Positions 8,835 through 17,550 of a DNA stretch of 64,000 nt are shown here, piece by piece. The notes under the pieces were generated by a model. That model did not search any database and was not told where the DNA came from. It saw only the letters and a program-made list of their open reading frames with translations. The stretch is taken from positions 1,240,001-1,304,000 of the forward strand of contig NZ_JABWRB020000001.1 in assembly GCF_014268745.2 (NCBI RefSeq), in the 5' to 3' direction. Source of the DNA: Pseudomonas zanjanensis. Lineage in GTDB: Bacteria; Pseudomonadota; Gammaproteobacteria; Pseudomonadales; Pseudomonadaceae. The position numbers and the translations under genes are program-made. The stretch's first letter is position 1; each line of letters begins with the position of its first letter.

Positions 8835-9054
8835 ATCGCGAGCAGGCTCGCTCCCACAGTTGATTTGTGGTGGTCATGAAAATTGTGCTCGGCGCCAGGT
8901 TTTTGTGGGAGCGGGCTTGCTCGCGAAGAGGCCGTCACTTTCAACATCATCGCAAGCTGCCCCACCGCCTTCGCGAGCAAGCCCGCTCCCACAAGGGATT
9001 TGTGGTGCTTGCACATACCGGACCCTGTGGGAGCGAGCTTGCTCGCGATGGCGG
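8835..9054. repeat. Four type-A REP elements inside the polysaccharide operon
   Basis: REP cores at about 8835-8859 (minus), 8903-8932 (plus), 8963-8998 (minus) and 9021-9054 (plus) fill the only large gap (254 bp) between genes of the operon, between the flippase and the glycosidase-like gene. The 8903/8963 copies form an inverted pair. In a transcript these hairpins could protect the upstream part or attenuate the distal five genes. Confidence 0.9.
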
Positions 9055-9072
9055 TTTTGCTGGCCACGGTGC

Positions 9073-10377
9073 TCACGCGGATTTCCCCAGCAGCATCTGA
9101 CGCATCGGCAACAAATCACTGGGCAGGATAATCAGCGTCTGCCACGGCGCCACGCCGCTCAGGCGGCAATACATCACCAGCATGGCAACGGTCACACCCA
9201 AGTAGGCGATGGACGAAGCGGCGGCGGCGCCGACGATGCCGTAGCTCGGAATCAGGATCAGGTTCAGCGCCAGGTTCAATAGCGCCCCCACGCCCATCAA
9301 TAACGAAACGCTACCGGGGCGGCCCTTGCCCAGCAGGTCCAGGCGCAGGATGCTCGCGTAGCACAACCCGAACACCCCAGGCAGCAGCGCCAGCAGGGCC
9401 GGGTACGCCGGTTGATAGGCGATGCCGAACATGGTGACGATCAGCCATTCGCCGACCAGTACCATGCCCAGGCAGGCGGCGAGCATGGCCGTGGCGGTCA
9501 GGCGCAAGGCCAGCGGGGTCAGGCGCTTCATGTCGGTGTCTTGCTGCAGCAGGCGTTTCATCAGTGGCGTGGTGACCGCTTCCGGCACGATATGCAGCAG
9601 TTCAGCCGCGGCGCTGGCCATGGCGTAGTGCCCCAGCGCCGTGCTGCCCAGCAGTGCACCGATGAACAGGTAATCCGAGCGCATCATCAGTTGCTGGAAC
9701 AACAGGTCCGGATGACTGCGGACACCGTAACGCAGCAGTTCGTTCTGGCCGGTGCGATCCCAGCGCAGCGTGAACGCATGATCTCGGCGCAACCACATCC
9801 AGCCCGCCAGTACGACCAGGCTCAGGCCCGCCAGCCAGCTGATCAGCGCCGCTTCCAGCGCCGTGTCTTTCCACATCCAGAACAGCGCCACGAACAGCAA
9901 CAGCGGGACCAGGGATTCCATCAGCCGCAAGGCATTGAACACACCGACGCCGCCGGAGGCGTTGTGCAGCGTCAGCAGGCCGCTCTTGAGTACCGCCAGC
10001 GGCACGGCCAGCAACAGCAGCCAGGCCAGCAGTCCCAGCTGCAGGGTGATGTCCAGTTCGGCGCCGAACCCGCGCACCAGCGCCACCACCAGCAGCGTCA
10101 GCAACCCCGCCAGCAGGCAGCCGAAGACCAGCACATGGCTGAGCAACAGGCTCATCGAGCGATGCTGCGCCGCCTGATACCCCACGGCGGAATTCAGGCC
10201 CCCGCTGGTGGTGGCGCTGATCAGGTCCGGCAGGGTGCTCAGTAGCGCCAACAGCCCGCGTTCACTGGGCCCCAGGATCCGTGCCAGCAACACGTTGCGC
10301 AGCAGGCGCAGGCCGATCATCGCCAGGCTTGTGCCCATGCTCAACACCAAAAGCCTGATGTAATGTGCGCGATTCAT
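9073..10377 (-). CDS. Polysaccharide flippase (Wzx/MurJ-like, MOP superfamily)
   Basis: Integral membrane protein of 434 residues with about 12-14 hydrophobic segments starting at YIRLLVLSMGTSLAMIGLRL. The N-terminal NVLLARILGPSERGLLALL segment is characteristic of oligosaccharide flippases, which move undecaprenyl-linked repeat units across the inner membrane. The gene's ATG overlaps the stop of the deacetylase gene by four bases and has AGGAG upstream. Together with the Wzy-like protein encoded at 13476-14846 it defines a Wzx/Wzy-dependent assembly route. Confidence 0.87.
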   Translation of the reverse strand: MNRAHYIRLLVLSMGTSLAMIGLRLLRNVLLARILGPSERGLLALLSTLPDLISATTSGGLNSAVGYQAAQHRSMSLLLSHVLVFGCLLAGLLTLLVVALVRGFGAELDITLQLGLLAWLLLLAVPLAVLKSGLLTLHNASGGVGVFNALRLMESLVPLLLFVALFWMWKDTALEAALISWLAGLSLVVLAGWMWLRRDHAFTLRWDRTGQNELLRYGVRSHPDLLFQQLMMRSDYLFIGALLGSTALGHYAMASAAAELLHIVPEAVTTPLMKRLLQQDTDMKRLTPLALRLTATAMLAACLGMVLVGEWLIVTMFGIAYQPAYPALLALLPGVFGLCYASILRLDLLGKGRPGSVSLLMGVGALLNLALNLILIPSYGIVGAAAASSIAYLGVTVAMLVMYCRLSGVAPWQTLIILPSDLLPMRQMLLGKSA

Positions 10378-11378
10378 GAACGGGCTCCTTGGCGAATGCG
10401 CCAGGCCAACAATTCAGGGTGGCAGGCGTTGCGCTGGCTGACGCCGAAACGCGGCAGGTTCAAAGGGTCGCCATCGTTGCGATACAGCCCGGCCTCGGTG
10501 CCCAGGGCGAAGGCAAAACCGTGGGCCGCCACCTGTTGGCGCACGCGGGTATCGTTATCCCCATTGGGATAGCAATACACCGGCAAGGGTTGGGCGCAGC
10601 CGTTTTCCAGGGCTGTCCAGCTGCGGGTCAGTTCTTCATGCAGGCGCTGGTCGTCCAGCCCGGTCAGGATCGCGTGGCTGGCGCCATGGGGGCCGAAGCG
10701 GACCAGGCCGGAATCTTCGAGCAGGCGCACCTGGGGCCAGTCCAGGGCCTGGGGTTGCGAGCCGTGCGGGCAGGCCTGCGTGAGGTCGCTCAAGGTGCGT
10801 GGATCGAGGGTCTTGAGGCTTTGCAGATAATGCAGCAGCGCCAGGCTGCGGCGCTCATCGTCGATATCGTCGAGCAGCACCGGCAACGGCCGCCCGACGT
10901 GATGCAACTGCTCGATCAGCGACTGCCGTGCCACCTGTCCGTGGCTGCCCCACAGGGTTTCGCCGATGCTTTCCCACCAGAAGTGCTGGCGACTGCCGAC
11001 GAAGTCGGTGGACAGGAAAATACTCGCCGGCACCTGGTATTGGCGCAGCAACGGAAAGGCATTCATGGCGTTGTCGCGCCAGCCGTCGTCGAAGGTCAGG
11101 GCCACCCGTGGGCGATTCGGGACACTCTCAGGGTCGGCCAGCAGCAAGCTCATCAGCGGCACACATTCGAAATGCCGTTGCAGCCAGATCAGCAAATGTT
11201 CAAACGCATCGGGCCCCACGCACAACTCGTTGCGATGGGGCAATTCGGCGGCGCGGTCGTTGTTCAACACGCGATGCAGCATCAGGATCACGCCGGCGCC
11301 ACGCAGTGGGTGGCGGCCCAGGGACGTGTTCAGGTACAACCAGCCGCCGGTGCGCTTGAAGACGTGTTTGATCGACAT
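10374..11378 (-). CDS. NodB-type polysaccharide deacetylase (CE4)
   Basis: Protein of 334 residues. The NodB homology domain (about 90-300) begins with VALTFDDGWRDN, whose Asp pair gives the catalytic base and a metal ligand; the usual H-x-B-x-H motif is seen only as FGPHGASHAIL (HGASH, about 225-230), which is compatible with the metal-binding pair. YCYPNGDND near residue 265 matches motif 3. CE4 enzymes remove N- or O-acetyl groups from polysaccharides. There is no cleavable signal, so location is uncertain. The ATG at 11378 has AAGGAG nine bases upstream; it ends in a four-base overlap with the flippase gene. Confidence 0.83.
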   Translation of the reverse strand: MSIKHVFKRTGGWLYLNTSLGRHPLRGAGVILMLHRVLNNDRAAELPHRNELCVGPDAFEHLLIWLQRHFECVPLMSLLLADPESVPNRPRVALTFDDGWRDNAMNAFPLLRQYQVPASIFLSTDFVGSRQHFWWESIGETLWGSHGQVARQSLIEQLHHVGRPLPVLLDDIDDERRSLALLHYLQSLKTLDPRTLSDLTQACPHGSQPQALDWPQVRLLEDSGLVRFGPHGASHAILTGLDDQRLHEELTRSWTALENGCAQPLPVYCYPNGDNDTRVRQQVAAHGFAFALGTEAGLYRNDGDPLNLPRFGVSQRNACHPELLAWRIRQGARS

Positions 11379-11390
11379 CGGCCCTTCTCC

Positions 11391-12527
11391 TTAGCGATTC
11401 TGCTCGGGGTTCCATTGGCTGTAGCGCTGGCCCCGCAGGAACTGCCAGAGCCCGATGCTCATGCCCGCCAGCGTCACCAGCACGAACGCCGCCAGTCGAA
11501 AGGGCCGGGGCAACCGGTGGCCGGCGTCCATCAAGCCGATCAGTGCCATGGCGTAGCCGAGCAACTGCGCCACCAGGCTCAGGCGATAGAACGGATGGTC
11601 GTCCCACAGCCAGGCGTTGCTCAGCAACAGCGGCAAGAGCAACACTGGCGCGAGGCGGCGGATCAATTTGTGGCTGATCAACCCGATGGCGTAGAGACCG
11701 TGACGCAGCGGGTTAAGTAGCTCCCGGCGCTGGGCCAGGCTCTGCAACCCGCCCACGGTGACCCGCTGGCGGCGGCGAAACTGCTTGTCGGCCTCGTCCA
11801 CGCCCTGGTCGGTCACCCGGGCCCGGGGCACATAGACGATGGACTTGCCGGCGGCCGGCGCGCAGGTGCTGAGGAAAAAATCATCGTTGACTTGCGCCGG
11901 TATCGGTTGGAACAAAACCCGGCGCAGCGCCAACAGGGCACCGTCGGCCGAGACCATGCAATCGGTGCGGCTCTCCACCCGCCGCAACCAGCCTTCGTAG
12001 TGCCGATACAGGCTATCGCCCAGGCTCAGGCCCTTGCCCGGCACGGGAATCTCCATATGGCCGGCACAGGCGCCAACCTCAGGATCCCCTAGCGGTGCCA
12101 GCAGATGGCCGAGGGTGTCGGGAAACCATTGATTGTCGGCATCGGTGAACACCAGGATGTCGCCGCTGCTGTGGGCCACGCCGGTATTGAGGGCGGCCGC
12201 CTTGCCCTGGCGTGGCAGGTCGAGCACGGTAATTCGCGGGTCGATGACGTTGCGCGCGCAGGCCACCGTGTCGTCCGTGGAACCGTCACTGGCAAGGATG
12301 ATTTGCAGCGAGCGCGCCGGGTAATCCTGGGCCAGCAGCGTGCGCAATTTCGCTTCGATGTGCCGCGCCTCGTTATGGGCAGCAATGATGATGCTGACGT
12401 CCATGGGCACTGCCGTGATGTAGCGGCGTACCGGAAACAGCGGAGTGAGCAAGGTCAACAGCACGGGGTAGCCGAGGTAGGCGTACACCGGTAGCAACAG
12501 GCAAGACCAATACAGATATTCAGCCAC
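11391..12527 (-). CDS. Family 2 glycosyltransferase, membrane-bound
   Basis: Protein of 378 residues starting at a GTG at 12527 with AGGAG eight bases upstream; this start overlaps the previous gene by eight bases. Hydrophobic segments lie at the amino end (YLYWSCLLLPVYAYLGYPVL) and in the last 100 residues. The GT-A core has VSIIIAAHNEARHIEAKL, LASDGSTDD and the metal-binding VFTDADNQWF; DDFFLST and a QFRRRQR segment correspond to the acceptor and Q-x-x-R-W regions of processive or polyisoprenyl-linked GT2 enzymes. It adds one sugar of the repeat unit on the cytoplasmic face; specificity is unknown. Confidence 0.88.
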   Translation of the reverse strand: MAEYLYWSCLLLPVYAYLGYPVLLTLLTPLFPVRRYITAVPMDVSIIIAAHNEARHIEAKLRTLLAQDYPARSLQIILASDGSTDDTVACARNVIDPRITVLDLPRQGKAAALNTGVAHSSGDILVFTDADNQWFPDTLGHLLAPLGDPEVGACAGHMEIPVPGKGLSLGDSLYRHYEGWLRRVESRTDCMVSADGALLALRRVLFQPIPAQVNDDFFLSTCAPAAGKSIVYVPRARVTDQGVDEADKQFRRRQRVTVGGLQSLAQRRELLNPLRHGLYAIGLISHKLIRRLAPVLLLPLLLSNAWLWDDHPFYRLSLVAQLLGYAMALIGLMDAGHRLPRPFRLAAFVLVTLAGMSIGLWQFLRGQRYSQWNPEQNR

Positions 12528-13479
12528 GGGCAGGTCTCCTGGCGTTCCGTTGGAAAAGATTGAGCAGCAGCGCGGCACCGGTCAGGTGCAGGCGCACCCC
12601 GTGCAAGGTCCACAGTTGCAAGGCCAGGCGCGGGTCGCGTTGGCTCTGGCGCAGGCTCAGCACCAAGGCCGGCAATGTGCTGATGAACAACAGCATCAGC
12701 CCCAGGCGCGCCTGGCCCTGAAGCAGGGCGATCAGTGCCAGCAAATCCATGCCCCAGGTGCCAATGGACAGCGCGGGGAAGCGCAGCAGGCGCAGGCTCG
12801 GCCCGTGGCTGCGCAACAACTGCCAGTGACTGCCCTGGCGCCACAGCTCCTTGCTCATCCATTCGCGCCAGCTGCCTTCATAGCCCCAGTGCAGGGCCAC
12901 GCTTTCGTTGACCAGCAACAACTGCGCACCGGCCTGGCGCAGGCGCAGGGAGAAATCCTTGTCTTCACCCGTGCGCAGGGTCTCGTCGAAACCGTCGACC
13001 CGTTCGAACCAGGCGCGACGCATCAACAGATTGGCGCTGGGTAACCATTGGACGCGATGCAAGGGGCGGGAGCCCGGACGCTGACTGCGGCGCTGCCAAG
13101 CCTGTGCGAACCACGGCGCTTGGCCGGGCGTGTCCAGGTCAAGCCCCAGCACATCGCCCTGGCGGCCTTCCATTTCGAGCAGTGACTTGAGCCAGTCGGC
13201 CGGCATTTCCATGTCGGCGTCGATGAACGCCAGCCATTCCCCACTGGCGACCGCCGCGCCACGGTTGCGCAGGGCACCGATGTGCACGCCAGGTACGATC
13301 AACACCCGCGCGCCCAGCTCGTTGGCGATGCGCGGGCCATGGTCGTCGGAGCCGTTGTCCACCACGATCAACTCGCAATCCTGCCGCGCCTGGCGAGCCG
13401 CTTCCTGCGCCGCCAGCAGTGTGCGGCCGATGTGCCGGGCCTCGTTGTACATCGGGATAATGATGCTTACGCGGCTCAT
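12520..13479 (-). CDS. Family 2 glycosyltransferase
   Basis: Protein of 319 residues with a GT-A domain over the first 220: VSIIIPMYNEARHIGRTL, LIVVDNGSDDHG, FIDADMEMP (DxD) and GEDKDFSLRL. A hydrophobic tail (about 225-290) suggests membrane association. The ATG at 13479 overlaps the stop of the Wzy-like gene by four bases. It likely extends the undecaprenyl-linked oligosaccharide; the sugar transferred cannot be deduced. Confidence 0.87.
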   Translation of the reverse strand: MSRVSIIIPMYNEARHIGRTLLAAQEAARQARQDCELIVVDNGSDDHGPRIANELGARVLIVPGVHIGALRNRGAAVASGEWLAFIDADMEMPADWLKSLLEMEGRQGDVLGLDLDTPGQAPWFAQAWQRRSQRPGSRPLHRVQWLPSANLLMRRAWFERVDGFDETLRTGEDKDFSLRLRQAGAQLLLVNESVALHWGYEGSWREWMSKELWRQGSHWQLLRSHGPSLRLLRFPALSIGTWGMDLLALIALLQGQARLGLMLLFISTLPALVLSLRQSQRDPRLALQLWTLHGVRLHLTGAALLLNLFQRNARRPARG

Positions 13480-14846
13480 GAACGGGCCTCCCGCGGCTCG
13501 GCCTGTTCGGCGTCGTAGCGCAAAATGCTGGTCAAGGCGAGCATGATCCACAGCAACTTGTGGTTCGGCGCGCTGAGGAACATCAGGAACAACGCCAGCG
13601 ACAGGAAACTCATGCCCAAGTGCGTCAGCAGGTCCGCCTGGGCCCAGTCCCTACGCCGGAGCCAGAGTTGGCGCGCGCGCATCAGGTTATAGAGGCCCAG
13701 CCCAATCGTAGCGACAAACATCAAGCCGCCTGGTACGCCGATTTCGCTGAAGATTTCCAGGTAGGTGTTATGGGCCTGGCGGTACAGATCGCCCATTTTG
13801 CGATTGGCCGAGAATGCTTTCGCGTAGCCGGTGGGGGCGTAGTGCTGCGGAAACGTCCCGGGGCCGGAACCGAGAATCGGGTTCTCTCGGATCATCTGGC
13901 TGCCCACCACAATGTAGGAGGCGCGACGACCCAAGGAACCGTCCTTGTGGGCATTGGTGCCGGAACTGAGGATGCTCAACGACTGGATGCGCGCCACGTA
14001 GCCAGCCGGCATCACGGCGACTGTCACCGGAACCATGAGTGCCAGGCCGAGCATCGCGAACCCCAGGTGCCGAGGACGTATGCGAGGTAGCTGCGCCCGA
14101 TAGTGATACAAGCCGATCATCAGACTGAGCAACAGCACAACCAGCCCTGAACGCGATTCTGTCTTCGTCATCCCGCCCAACAACAGGATGAAAGCGCCAC
14201 CCCAGAACAACCGGTGCAACAGGTTCTGGCTGCGTAGGGTCAGCAGCAATGCCAGCGGTACGGTAAAGGCAATCAACAGTGCAAAGGCGTTCGGGTCTTC
14301 CAGCAAACCCGAGGCGCGGCCCTGATCCTGGTACCGGGCTGAAAACATCGCGAGCACGCAGGCCGTGGCGACGCTCACCGTCATCAGCCGGGCGAACATA
14401 TCCAGGTTCAGCTCGCGACCGATCAGCAGCGCGATCACAAACAGAATCAGCCCTACGGCGAGTTCTCGCAGATGCGTCAGGGACACGCCGATGTTTTCCG
14501 AGATCAACAGGCTCAGGCCATACAACGCCATGAAGCCGAGCAGCGGCTTCCAGATATTGCTGCGCAAGCGCGTCCCAGGGATCTGGTGCAAGGCCAACTG
14601 CAGCATCAGGATCAGGATCAGCGCCACGCCGAGGAATTTGCTGCCGGAAAACGCGTTGTCCTTGAACAGGCCTTCGAACGGCAGCAGCGCGGCAATGCCT
14701 AGCAAACCCCAGCTGGGCTTGCGGTACAGCATGGCGACGCCCACCAGGCCGAACACTGCGCCCGGTGCCAGGAACGGATAAGGACTGGCCAACAATGCCA
14801 GGCAGACCAGCCCCAGCAGACTGACGATCGAGAGCGGGACGATCAT
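13476..14846 (-). CDS. Wzy/O-antigen-ligase-like polymerase
   Basis: Integral membrane protein of 456 residues with about 11-12 hydrophobic segments and a large periplasmic loop near residues 270-350 that holds the Wzy_C-type region (PILGSGPGTFPQHY, AHNTYLEIFSEIGVPGG). The HN-x-[YF]-L-x-x-x-x-E-x-G pattern is the hallmark of O-antigen ligases and polymerases. In an operon with a flippase and chain-length protein, polymerase is the more likely role. The frame extends upstream to 15842, but the ATG at 14846 (ATGA overlap with the GT4 gene) is the correct start. Confidence 0.87.
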   Translation of the reverse strand: MIVPLSIVSLLGLVCLALLASPYPFLAPGAVFGLVGVAMLYRKPSWGLLGIAALLPFEGLFKDNAFSGSKFLGVALILILMLQLALHQIPGTRLRSNIWKPLLGFMALYGLSLLISENIGVSLTHLRELAVGLILFVIALLIGRELNLDMFARLMTVSVATACVLAMFSARYQDQGRASGLLEDPNAFALLIAFTVPLALLLTLRSQNLLHRLFWGGAFILLLGGMTKTESRSGLVVLLLSLMIGLYHYRAQLPRIRPRHLGFAMLGLALMVPVTVAVMPAGYVARIQSLSILSSGTNAHKDGSLGRRASYIVVGSQMIRENPILGSGPGTFPQHYAPTGYAKAFSANRKMGDLYRQAHNTYLEIFSEIGVPGGLMFVATIGLGLYNLMRARQLWLRRRDWAQADLLTHLGMSFLSLALFLMFLSAPNHKLLWIMLALTSILRYDAEQAEPREARS

Positions 14847-15958
14847 GGCCGAGCCTCCCGTGCCGTGCGGATATAGAGTTGTGACCAGCGTTCGGCCAGC
14901 GTGCGCAGGTCGTAGCGGTCGCGTTGGGTGCACCGCGCGTTGTCGGCGAGGATCTGCGCCAGGGGCGGTTCGCTGAACAGCGTTTCGATCTGGCTGGCCA
15001 GCGCCTCGCTGTCGGCCGGTGTAGCGAGCAGGCCGTTGTGGCGGTCTTGCAGGATATCGGGAATGCCGCCGACGCCGAACGCCACCACCGGCACGCCGGC
15101 CTGCATGGCTTCGAGCAGGATCATCGGCGTGCCTTCGGTGCGTGAACTGATCACCAGCGCATCGAGGCGGCTCCACCAGCCGTTCATGTCTGTCTGATAA
15201 CCAGGCAGTTCGATGCGCGTGGGCAGCCCGGCATCGGTGATGCGTTTGAGCAAGGACTGGCGTTCCGGGCCGTCGCCAAGCATCACCGCGTGCAGCGACG
15301 CATGGCGCTGGCACAGCGGGATCATCGCGTCGAGGAACAGGTCCGGGCCCTTCTCGCTGCTCAACCGACCGACGTAGCCGACCCGCCAGCGCTGCCTGTC
15401 GGCGTGGTGGGGCAGCGGCGTCGTGACGGCGGGCAGGCCGTTGGGGATCACATCGAGTTTTTCCGCCCGCACGCTGGCCTGGCGGTGCAGCGCCGCGATG
15501 CTTTCGGCCACGCAAACCACGCGCTTGACCGGCGCGGTACGGCACAGTTGCAGGCTCAGCCACGTATAGAACCGCTGCTTTGGACTGCGCGGCGTGAAGC
15601 CGTGCTGGGTAATCACCAGCGGCAGGCGCAGCATCGTGGCCGCCGACCAGCCGAACAACAGACCCTTGAAGTTGTGGGTATTGATCAGTGGTCGCTCGGC
15701 GCGCCGTTGCCGCAAATGTTGCAACAACTCGGCCCAACTGGCGCAGTGGTGGCAATCGACTCCGGCCTGGCGGAACCGCGTGATCAAGGTCGGCGGCGCC
15801 GCCAGAAACACCACCTGATGTTGGCCGGGTGTCGCCAGGCAATGATCGAGCAGCATCCGCTCGGCCCCATAGAAGCCGCCGCTGTCGAGCAGATGAATGA
15901 TCGACAAGGGGCTGTCATGGCGGGACGGGCCGAACGGCGCGTTCAATTTCTCACCCAA
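14843..15958 (-). CDS. Family 4 glycosyltransferase
   Basis: GT-B enzyme of about 371 residues. N-terminal acceptor domain begins SIIHLLDSGGFYGAERML; the C-terminal nucleotide-sugar domain has VGYVGRLSSEKGPDLFLDAM and the E-x7-E type motif SRTEGTPMILLEAMQAGVPV (about 275-295). No ATG lies in frame before residue 35, so the start is a TTG; 15958 gives 16 bases of overlap with the Wzz-like gene, while a TTG at 15946 would give a four-base overlap. Neither has a strong ribosome site, so the exact start is uncertain. Confidence 0.85.
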   Translation of the reverse strand: MGEKLNAPFGPSRHDSPLSIIHLLDSGGFYGAERMLLDHCLATPGQHQVVFLAAPPTLITRFRQAGVDCHHCASWAELLQHLRQRRAERPLINTHNFKGLLFGWSAATMLRLPLVITQHGFTPRSPKQRFYTWLSLQLCRTAPVKRVVCVAESIAALHRQASVRAEKLDVIPNGLPAVTTPLPHHADRQRWRVGYVGRLSSEKGPDLFLDAMIPLCQRHASLHAVMLGDGPERQSLLKRITDAGLPTRIELPGYQTDMNGWWSRLDALVISSRTEGTPMILLEAMQAGVPVVAFGVGGIPDILQDRHNGLLATPADSEALASQIETLFSEPPLAQILADNARCTQRDRYDLRTLAERWSQLYIRTAREARP

Positions 15959-17535
15959 TGGACAAGGCTGGGCAGGCTCCAGTTGCGGTGTGGATTGATC
16001 TGCTCGGGTGACTGCTCGTTGATCACCAGCAAGACCGGCAGATCCAGTTGCTGGCTGATTTGCGCTGGGTGCTTGAAGCGATGGTCGAAGAACTCACGCA
16101 CGTAGACCAGGGCGATCGCCAGCAGCAGGCCACTGAACATGCCGAAGACAATGATCAGCATCGGCTTGGGAAAGGCCGCGGCGGTGGGTTCGAACGGCGG
16201 GCTCAGGACCCTGGCGTTGGACAGGTCGTTGTCCAGCGAACGCGCGGTGCTGGCCTCGGCGAAGCGTTGGGCATACGTCGAGAAGGCCGCATGCAGGGCG
16301 TTGATCTCGGTGTCCATCTGCCGCAGCTTGCTCTGGGTTTCCTGCAACTGGTGGATGCGTTCCTTGAAGGCTGCGATGCGTTCGACTTTCTGGTTGATCA
16401 CCGAGCTGACCACCGCCAGGTCGGTGGTGCGTTCCTGGATGCGGTTGTTCACCACTTTGAGGAATTGCTGGCGAGTGCGCACGATCTGCTCCCGGGCCAG
16501 CAGCATCGGTTCGCTGCTGGGTTGGAAGATCGCCAGGTCGTTCATGTAGCGGCTCACCTGGCTGGTCAATTGCTCGCCCATTTGCCGGATTTCCCGGTCT
16601 TCGAAGGCAATGTTGTCCACGGTGGTGGTGAAGGTGAACGGGAAGGTGTAGTCGTTGAACCGCGAGCTGTTCGCCGCCGCCAGGCTGGTCTTGAGGTAGT
16701 CGAGCCAGCGTTGGCTTTGCAGCAAGCGATCCTGGTACAGGTTCAAGGCCTGTTCCTCGGTGTTGATCGCATTCAAGCGGAACGTGATTTCTTCCTTGGG
16801 ATCGGAAGAGCCGACGCCTTCAAGCAGCGTCAGGCGGTTGCCTTCCAAGCCGTCAAGGCGCGTCTGGTATTGGGCTTTCTTCTGCTCGTAGAAGGTCTGC
16901 GGCAGTTCGATCGACTGCAGGTCCTGGCGGTTGCTGAGGTAGTTCTGCAGCAGTTGCGCCACGAACCGGGTGCCTTGGGCCGGATCGCCGAAGCTGTAGA
17001 CGATGGAGATGACGTTGGAGCCGGGCAGGGTCTCGATCTTCAGGTTCTCGATGGCCTCGTCGGTCAGGGTATCGAGCACGGTGTCGCGCACCGGATCGAC
17101 CTCAAGCCCCAGGCCATCGCGCAGCGGGTTGACGACGTACTCGCGCAGGGGCTGGGTGATGTAGCGCTTGAGCGGTTCACTCACCCATTTGTTGAGAATG
17201 CCGGGACTTGGGGTGTATTCACCCTGTTCGCGCAGGACACTGATGGTCTGCCGGATCAGCGCCGGCGAGCGCAGGATGTTGCTCTCGGTTTCCATGTCCG
17301 CCAGGGACGGCGGGATGAAGGTGGCGTTTTCCTGGTTCAGCGACGTGGTGGCGTCGCCCTGGGAGAGCTTTTTCGACTGGACGATCACCTGGGCGGTGAT
17401 GTCGAAGCTCTGCTTGAGCATCAACGGCAGCACCAGGGCGATCATGGCGAAAATCAGGAAGACGCGCTTCACCCACTGCTTGTTGGCAAAGAAGATCCTG
17501 AAGAACTCGTGCAGATAGTTTTCCTTGGGGTTCAT
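15943..17535 (-). CDS. Polysaccharide chain-length determinant (Wzz/GumC-like)
   Basis: Polysaccharide co-polymerase of 530 residues. Membrane segments at about 17-38 (VFLIFAMIALVLPLML) and 470-495 (MLIIVFGMFSGLLLAIALVY) flank a long periplasmic helical region rich in Q, R and E (about 170-440). Only some 40 residues follow the second membrane segment, so there is no fused tyrosine kinase; the separate P-loop protein at 18594-19238 presumably takes that place. The ATG at 17535 has AGGTGA nine bases upstream and fits better than the ATG two codons earlier. It sets chain length and links Wzy to the Wza channel. Confidence 0.87.
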   Translation of the reverse strand: MNPKENYLHEFFRIFFANKQWVKRVFLIFAMIALVLPLMLKQSFDITAQVIVQSKKLSQGDATTSLNQENATFIPPSLADMETESNILRSPALIRQTISVLREQGEYTPSPGILNKWVSEPLKRYITQPLREYVVNPLRDGLGLEVDPVRDTVLDTLTDEAIENLKIETLPGSNVISIVYSFGDPAQGTRFVAQLLQNYLSNRQDLQSIELPQTFYEQKKAQYQTRLDGLEGNRLTLLEGVGSSDPKEEITFRLNAINTEEQALNLYQDRLLQSQRWLDYLKTSLAAANSSRFNDYTFPFTFTTTVDNIAFEDREIRQMGEQLTSQVSRYMNDLAIFQPSSEPMLLAREQIVRTRQQFLKVVNNRIQERTTDLAVVSSVINQKVERIAAFKERIHQLQETQSKLRQMDTEINALHAAFSTYAQRFAEASTARSLDNDLSNARVLSPPFEPTAAAFPKPMLIIVFGMFSGLLLAIALVYVREFFDHRFKHPAQISQQLDLPVLLVINEQSPEQINPHRNWSLPSLVHWVRN

Positions 17536-17550
17536 GATCATTCACCTGGG

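Noticed and set aside
8837..9076. N-terminal extension of the glycosidase-like protein to 9076
   Set aside because: These codons translate REP sequence (repeated ASSLLA/SKPAPT-type peptides), and a signal peptide begins at the ATG at 8818.
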